Part shown: piece after piece, positions 6,565 through 9,954 of the stretch
Numbering within the stretch: position 1 is the first letter of the stretch
How the letters are laid out: each line of letters begins with the position of its first letter
Assembly: GCA_002796025.1 (NCBI GenBank)
Contig: PCVQ01000016.1
Span: 1-9,954, forward strand
Length of the DNA: 9,954 bases
Origin: Candidatus Peregrinibacteria bacterium CG11_big_fil_rev_8_21_14_0_20_46_8
GTDB lineage: Bacteria > Patescibacteriota > Gracilibacteria > UBA1369 > UM-FILTER-53-11
Direction: 5' to 3'
Program-made: the position numbers and the translations under genes
The notes under the pieces: model-generated
What the model was told of the DNA's origin: nothing
Databases searched by the model: none
The model's input: only the letters and a program-made list of their open reading frames with translations

Positions 6565-6570
6565 CTCCTT
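6565..6570 (-). promoter_or_regulatory. Shine-Dalgarno-like AAGGAG, distant from the giant gene's ATG
   Basis: The motif begins at the last base of the upstream stop codon and is the only clear Shine-Dalgarno match among the five visible starts. Its distance to the ATG at 6544 is 20 bases, much more than the usual 5-10. No in-frame start lies between, since the giant frame has a TAA in that gap. Confidence 0.45.
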
Positions 6571-8354
6571 TACTGTAAATCCCTTTCTTCTTCGATCACA
6601 AACTTGATGTTGTCCGCGATATTGGGAATCGTTGGTGCCCAAATAGGCCATGTCTTAATTTCGACACGTGCGATTTCATCGGATTGACGCTGTAAATAGG
6701 AGAGTGCCTCATCTACTTTGAGTCCGGCAATATGGTCGCTAATTTTTTTGAGGAATCGCCGGCCATTTTCTTGATCTTCATCAAGCTCATAAATTTGTAT
6801 GGCCCGCATGGTTGTGGTGAGGCGGACTTTTCCGGCTTGTACATTTTCATCCAAAAATTTGTAGGTGAAATTTTCTTCATCGATTGAGAGGATTTTTTTG
6901 TCCGGATCGGCACGGTTAGCAATTCTTGCTTTTAAGCGCTCAACAAGTTCGGAGCGATCGAAGGCAATCGAGCTGGCGCGATAGGTAACGGTGACTTCAA
7001 ATTTTTCTGCATTTTGTCCAACGAGCGTTGTGTCGATTTTTATATCCGGCTCGCCGATTTTAATCACATTACTATCACTGAGGAGCGAAAGATTTCTCCG
7101 TTTTACAAGGTTATCTTCTGCAAGAAATTTTTGCAGATCTTCGACTGCCCATGTTTTAAGTTCGCGAAGCACTTGTTGCTTGGCGGCATTAATATCTTCT
7201 TCACTGACAATTTTTATTATCTGTGTAATGCCACCGCTCATCGGTGCCTTGCTCTCACCGGTAAGTTTTTCTCTGTTTTCCGAATTTTGTAAGCCGGGTA
7301 AGAAGAAGGTAGTCGGTCCGATATTTCCGCGCGCACTAATTGCCTGGTTGTTTACATCAAATTCATCGGCTATTACTTCTACATCCAGTGTTCCTGGAAT
7401 TCCGCCTCGTGTTGGCGGGACGCGTACCGCTTCTTGAATGCGAAAGATAAGACCGTCTTGTGTTTGGAATCGTGTGCGTGCAACAAGATCCCATGGTGAG
7501 GTGCTCTTATTTGTTATGGTGATAATACCGCGTGCATTTTCTCCCTTAAATTCTTTGCCGGTTGCATTGTACGAAAAACTTCTGGTAAATGCGGGAGGAT
7601 TTACCGGATAGCTCGCAACTACTATGTTTTCGTTCCGGCTGCTTTCTACAAGTGCGCTATTGCGCACTGCGTCGGCAAAGGTCACATTAAATGATGCATC
7701 GAGCACGCTTGAGCGTGGAGTAATGGTAATAGTCGCTCCGGGCAGCGCAATATAGGCGACAGAGAGCAGGAGTAAAACCGTTACGAGTACTAAGGTAAAA
7801 AGCGCCTGCTTATTTGGGGTGACTACAATAAAACGCCGCTCCATTTTATCTTTTTTGCGTTTTCGTATGCGCTCACGAATATTTTGAATAAAGTTCTGAA
7901 ACGGACTCGTTTGCGGAGACTGAATAACTTCTGAAATTGAAATTTTTTTCTTGCTGAGCCGGACAGGTTTTTCGCCCCGGAGTGTTTTTGGCGGCAAGTC
8001 AGTTTTGGCTGCGTTCTGCTCAATAAGCTTTTCGACACACGGGAGGCCGGCTTTTGTAACAAGCTGCATGCCCTGCGCATCGGCGGTAACAATTACCACC
8101 GTTTTTTTGAGTTCGTGAATTTTCTTTTTAAGGATTTTAAGATTAATAAGACTTTGCAGCACCTGCGCGCGCTTTGGAATCACTATTGCAATATTTGTAC
8201 TCGGAAGCTGTTTAATGCGATCAAAAATGTTTGTGATCTCATCGTCTATTTCCGCATAAATTACATTTTCGGGCACAAAATCATCTTCGATGTTTTGCGG
8301 AAGCCCGCTGATTTTAGTTTTTTTAATCGTAAAGCGTGGCCTCAAATTATCCAT
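6570..8354 (-). CDS. One-pass membrane protein with baseplate J/gp47-like extracytoplasmic part
   Basis: The 594-aa product has three parts. Residues 1-115 form a cytoplasmic alpha/beta-looking domain (AEIDDEITNIFDRI, NIAIVIPKRAQVLQSL, KTVVIVTADAQG) resembling a Rossmann-like fold. Residues 155-174 are a strongly basic stretch (RERIRKRKKDKMERR) before a single membrane segment at about 184-205 (LFTLVLVTVLLLLSVAYIAL); the positive-inside rule puts the N-terminus in the cytoplasm. Residues 206-594 are outside: a beta-rich part (ATITITPRSS, GIITITNKSTSPWDLVA) with a TRGGIPGTLDVEVIADEF...GNIGPTTFF section that recalls baseplate J/gp47-family proteins, then a mixed helix/strand part. Such proteins occur in Patescibacteria but their role is not established to my knowledge. 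The start is 3 bases after the FtsA-like gene's stop, with no Shine-Dalgarno site, which suggests translational coupling. An envelope anchor or assembly role is inference. Confidence 0.85.
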   Translation of the reverse strand: MDNLRPRFTIKKTKISGLPQNIEDDFVPENVIYAEIDDEITNIFDRIKQLPSTNIAIVIPKRAQVLQSLINLKILKKKIHELKKTVVIVTADAQGMQLVTKAGLPCVEKLIEQNAAKTDLPPKTLRGEKPVRLSKKKISISEVIQSPQTSPFQNFIQNIRERIRKRKKDKMERRFIVVTPNKQALFTLVLVTVLLLLSVAYIALPGATITITPRSSVLDASFNVTFADAVRNSALVESSRNENIVVASYPVNPPAFTRSFSYNATGKEFKGENARGIITITNKSTSPWDLVARTRFQTQDGLIFRIQEAVRVPPTRGGIPGTLDVEVIADEFDVNNQAISARGNIGPTTFFLPGLQNSENREKLTGESKAPMSGGITQIIKIVSEEDINAAKQQVLRELKTWAVEDLQKFLAEDNLVKRRNLSLLSDSNVIKIGEPDIKIDTTLVGQNAEKFEVTVTYRASSIAFDRSELVERLKARIANRADPDKKILSIDEENFTYKFLDENVQAGKVRLTTTMRAIQIYELDEDQENGRRFLKKISDHIAGLKVDEALSYLQRQSDEIARVEIKTWPIWAPTIPNIADNIKFVIEEERDLQ

Positions 8355-8357
8355 AAC

Positions 8358-9611
8358 TTATATTTGCATTAGGCGAATGACATTTTTCAAAATTCTCGTT
8401 AAAAGATGTTCCTCACTTACATACTCAAGTCCAAGTTTTGCAAGGGCTAACGGTGTAACATCTTCGGGTTTATCGAGTTGCTTGGTCTCATCACGAACGC
8501 GAAGAATGTGACGTGGATTCAGCATACTGATGCTTGGAGTTTTTGCAAAGGGGAGATGCTCACTCCACTCGTACTGTTCGAGCGCCTGTTTTATTTGCGG
8601 CAAGTGCGCTGCGCCGCCACACAGTACGATTTTAGATGGTAAGACTTCGACATGGTAAAACTCCGACAGCGAAAAGACGACGCCTGCAATCCATACCTCG
8701 CTGTCGGCATCGAGCGCCTCGCGCACAATTTTTTCGGAATTTTTTTCGAGCTTGCCGAGCGAGTAGGCAATCTTAATATCTTCCGCCTCTTGATACGAAA
8801 TGTTGAGCGTATTCGCGAGGCGTTTGGTAAAGGTACGGCCGCCAATGGTAAACATTTTTGTTCCTTCCAATACGCCGTTACGCACCACGGCAATATCCGT
8901 TGTGCCGGCTCCGATATCCATAAAGATTCCATTTAAATCAAAATCCTCTTCGTTTTCTAGACTTCGCGCTACAGCAAAAGGCTCGGATGCAATCGCGATT
9001 AGATTCATCTCGAGCTCGGCAGCGATTGTTTGCAGTGCGCCATAGTGGACCAGCGGCGCAAACGAATTAAAGATAGAGATCTGCACTTCTTTACCTTGAA
9101 AGCCGATTGGATTTGCAACGCGATAGCCATCGATGCGCACATCGACAATGGCGGCGTTTACTAGTTTTACATCGATTTCATTATAGCCGGTATCGTAAGC
9201 AAGCTGTGCGCGCGTCTCTTCAAAAGATTTGCGCTGTACCTTGTGGATAATATTTTTGAGTTCACCAAGATCGATTTTTGCTGCAGGATCTTTACGTACA
9301 TAGGTCGTGCGGTTCGTCATTCCTTTTACAAGCTCGCCGGCAATGCCCATGATGAGATCGGTAGGGTAGAGCTCGGCAGCTTTCTGTGCCTCTTCCACTG
9401 CTTTCATGCAGTTCTCAATAACACTCGCAATATCCATAACTGCGCCGCTCTGCATATCGCCCGGTTTTTGGGTAACACGTCCAATGGCGCGCACGGCAAT
9501 GGCACCATTGCTATGTTCGCACACCAAAGCTTTGACAACTTCCGTGCCAATATCGAGTACGATGAAACTTTGTGTTTTTTGGCGCGTTTCGCGCCGGAGA
9601 AGTTTGAGCAT
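8358..9611 (-). CDS. ftsA: FtsA-like actin-fold ATPase
   Basis: The 417-aa product has the actin/Hsp70 nucleotide-binding signature: phosphate-1 loop VLDIGTE (18-24), phosphate-2 loop FMDIGAGTTDIAVV (230-243) and adenosine motif IVLCGGAAHLP (328-338). An FtsA-type SHS2 (1C) subdomain is inserted at about 84-180 (LIMGIAGELVKGMTNRTTYV). The last residues, HLLTRILKNVIRLMQI, can form a basic amphipathic helix like the membrane-targeting tail by which FtsA tethers FtsZ to the membrane. Length agrees with FtsA (about 420). The related type IV pilus protein PilM shares the fold, but the SHS2 placement, the tail and the neighbouring ddl favour FtsA; the short symbol is therefore probable, not certain. 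It follows ddl by 8 bases, as in a division/cell-wall cluster, though ftsQ and ftsZ are not adjacent. No Shine-Dalgarno site precedes the ATG at 9611. Confidence 0.85.
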   Translation of the reverse strand: MLKLLRRETRQKTQSFIVLDIGTEVVKALVCEHSNGAIAVRAIGRVTQKPGDMQSGAVMDIASVIENCMKAVEEAQKAAELYPTDLIMGIAGELVKGMTNRTTYVRKDPAAKIDLGELKNIIHKVQRKSFEETRAQLAYDTGYNEIDVKLVNAAIVDVRIDGYRVANPIGFQGKEVQISIFNSFAPLVHYGALQTIAAELEMNLIAIASEPFAVARSLENEEDFDLNGIFMDIGAGTTDIAVVRNGVLEGTKMFTIGGRTFTKRLANTLNISYQEAEDIKIAYSLGKLEKNSEKIVREALDADSEVWIAGVVFSLSEFYHVEVLPSKIVLCGGAAHLPQIKQALEQYEWSEHLPFAKTPSISMLNPRHILRVRDETKQLDKPEDVTPLALAKLGLEYVSEEHLLTRILKNVIRLMQI

Positions 9612-9619
9612 TGTGTGAA

Positions 9620-9954
9620 TTACGCTTTATACCAATCTTTTGCATCGTCGTGGGTTACGCTGCGTTTTGTGCGCTGCGCGTATCGGTCCAGACCGAGCTG
9701 TATAAGTTCGCCGATAAGTTTTGGATACGTTAGGCCGGAGGCAAGCCACATGCGAGGATACATGCTGATCTTAGTGAAGCCCGGAATAGTGTTGACCTCA
9801 TTGAGATAAATCTTGCCGCTCTTTTTTTCGAGCAGAAAATCGACGCGCGCCATGCCGCTGCACTGCAGTGCGCTAAAGGCTTGAATCGCCATTTTTTGTA
9901 TCGTCTTTTTTTGCGTTGCAGTAATAGGGGCCGGTACGAAGAGCTGCGATGCAT
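9620..9954 (-). CDS. ddl: D-alanine-D-alanine ligase, C-terminal part (5' end outside window)
   Basis: About 110 residues are visible, open to the window edge; an ATG at 9892 is internal, because the frame continues upstream through FVPAPITATQKK, the conserved (Y)xxPAxI region of Ddl. The visible part carries the ATP-grasp C-terminal signatures: CSGMARVDFLL with the Mg-binding Asp, YLNEVNTIPGFT with the metal-ligand Glu and Asn, and SMYPRMW with the substrate-contacting Ser. The protein ends DDAKDWYKA. Ddl joins two D-alanines with ATP in the cytoplasm to make the terminal dipeptide of the peptidoglycan precursor. It is the first visible gene of the minus-strand series and implies the organism makes its own peptidoglycan. 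Confidence 0.95.
   Translation of the reverse strand, partial: ASQLFVPAPITATQKKTIQKMAIQAFSALQCSGMARVDFLLEKKSGKIYLNEVNTIPGFTKISMYPRMWLASGLTYPKLIGELIQLGLDRYAQRTKRSVTHDDAKDWYKA

Noticed and set aside
6991..7437. 148-aa plus-strand frame opposite the 594-aa gene
   Set aside because: It is antisense to a confidently assigned gene, has no start signal and shows no recognisable motif; a shadow of the real codon pattern.
8358..9611. Type IV pilus protein PilM as the identity of the actin-fold ATPase
   Set aside because: Not fully excluded, but the FtsA-type SHS2 placement, amphipathic tail and adjacent ddl fit FtsA better, and no pilN/O/Q-like genes follow.
9243..9809. 188-aa plus-strand frame across the ftsA-like/ddl junction
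   Set aside because: It overlaps two confidently identified conserved genes on the other strand and resembles no protein.

Overview
The window looks like a chromosomal segment of a candidate-phylum (Patescibacteria/CPR-type) bacterium, possibly of the Peregrinibacteria/Peribacteria side. This rests on an FtsA-like ATPase paired with a one-pass membrane protein of the kind seen in these genomes, very large secreted proteins with CARDB domains, and tightly packed genes mostly lacking Shine-Dalgarno sites. It is inference, not proof. The genetic code looks standard: the long reading frames contain no in-frame TGA, all but one visible stop is TAA, and Gly is written GGN, which argues against the TGA=Gly code of Gracilibacteria/Absconditabacteria.

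Layout. Left end, plus strand: the 3' part of a proline-rich protein with a charged helical C-terminus (to 631), then a small lipoprotein gene (655-918). These converge, with only 14 bases between stops, on a long minus-strand gene series that fills the rest of the window. In transcription order (right to left) that series is: the C-terminal part of D-alanine-D-alanine ligase (ddl), an FtsA-like actin-fold ATPase, a 594-aa one-pass membrane protein (baseplate-J/gp47-like outer part), a 1488-aa secreted multidomain protein, and a 365-aa secreted protein. Gaps are 8, 3, 25 and 47 bases, so the five genes look like one operon. A near-consensus promoter in the last gap could express the 365-aa gene separately. 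There is no gene-free stretch above 50 bases, and I see no RNA genes, insertion sequences or CRISPR.

The most interesting content is the pair of secreted proteins. They share the same N-terminal module, the same short beta-repeat module and the same C-terminal four-cysteine domain. In the 1488-aa protein roughly 1,140 residues are inserted exactly where the small protein has a Pro/Ala linker: an Ig-like segment, four copies of an apparently unnamed 150-170 aa domain, two CARDB domains and a cysteine-rich segment with a MopE-like DDDCDG motif. Nearly every module carries its own cysteine pair. Read together, the operon begins with peptidoglycan precursor synthesis and a division-type ATPase, continues with a membrane protein, and ends with two extracellular fibre- or adhesin-like proteins. 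A cell-envelope assembly linked to the division site is a plausible but unproven reading.
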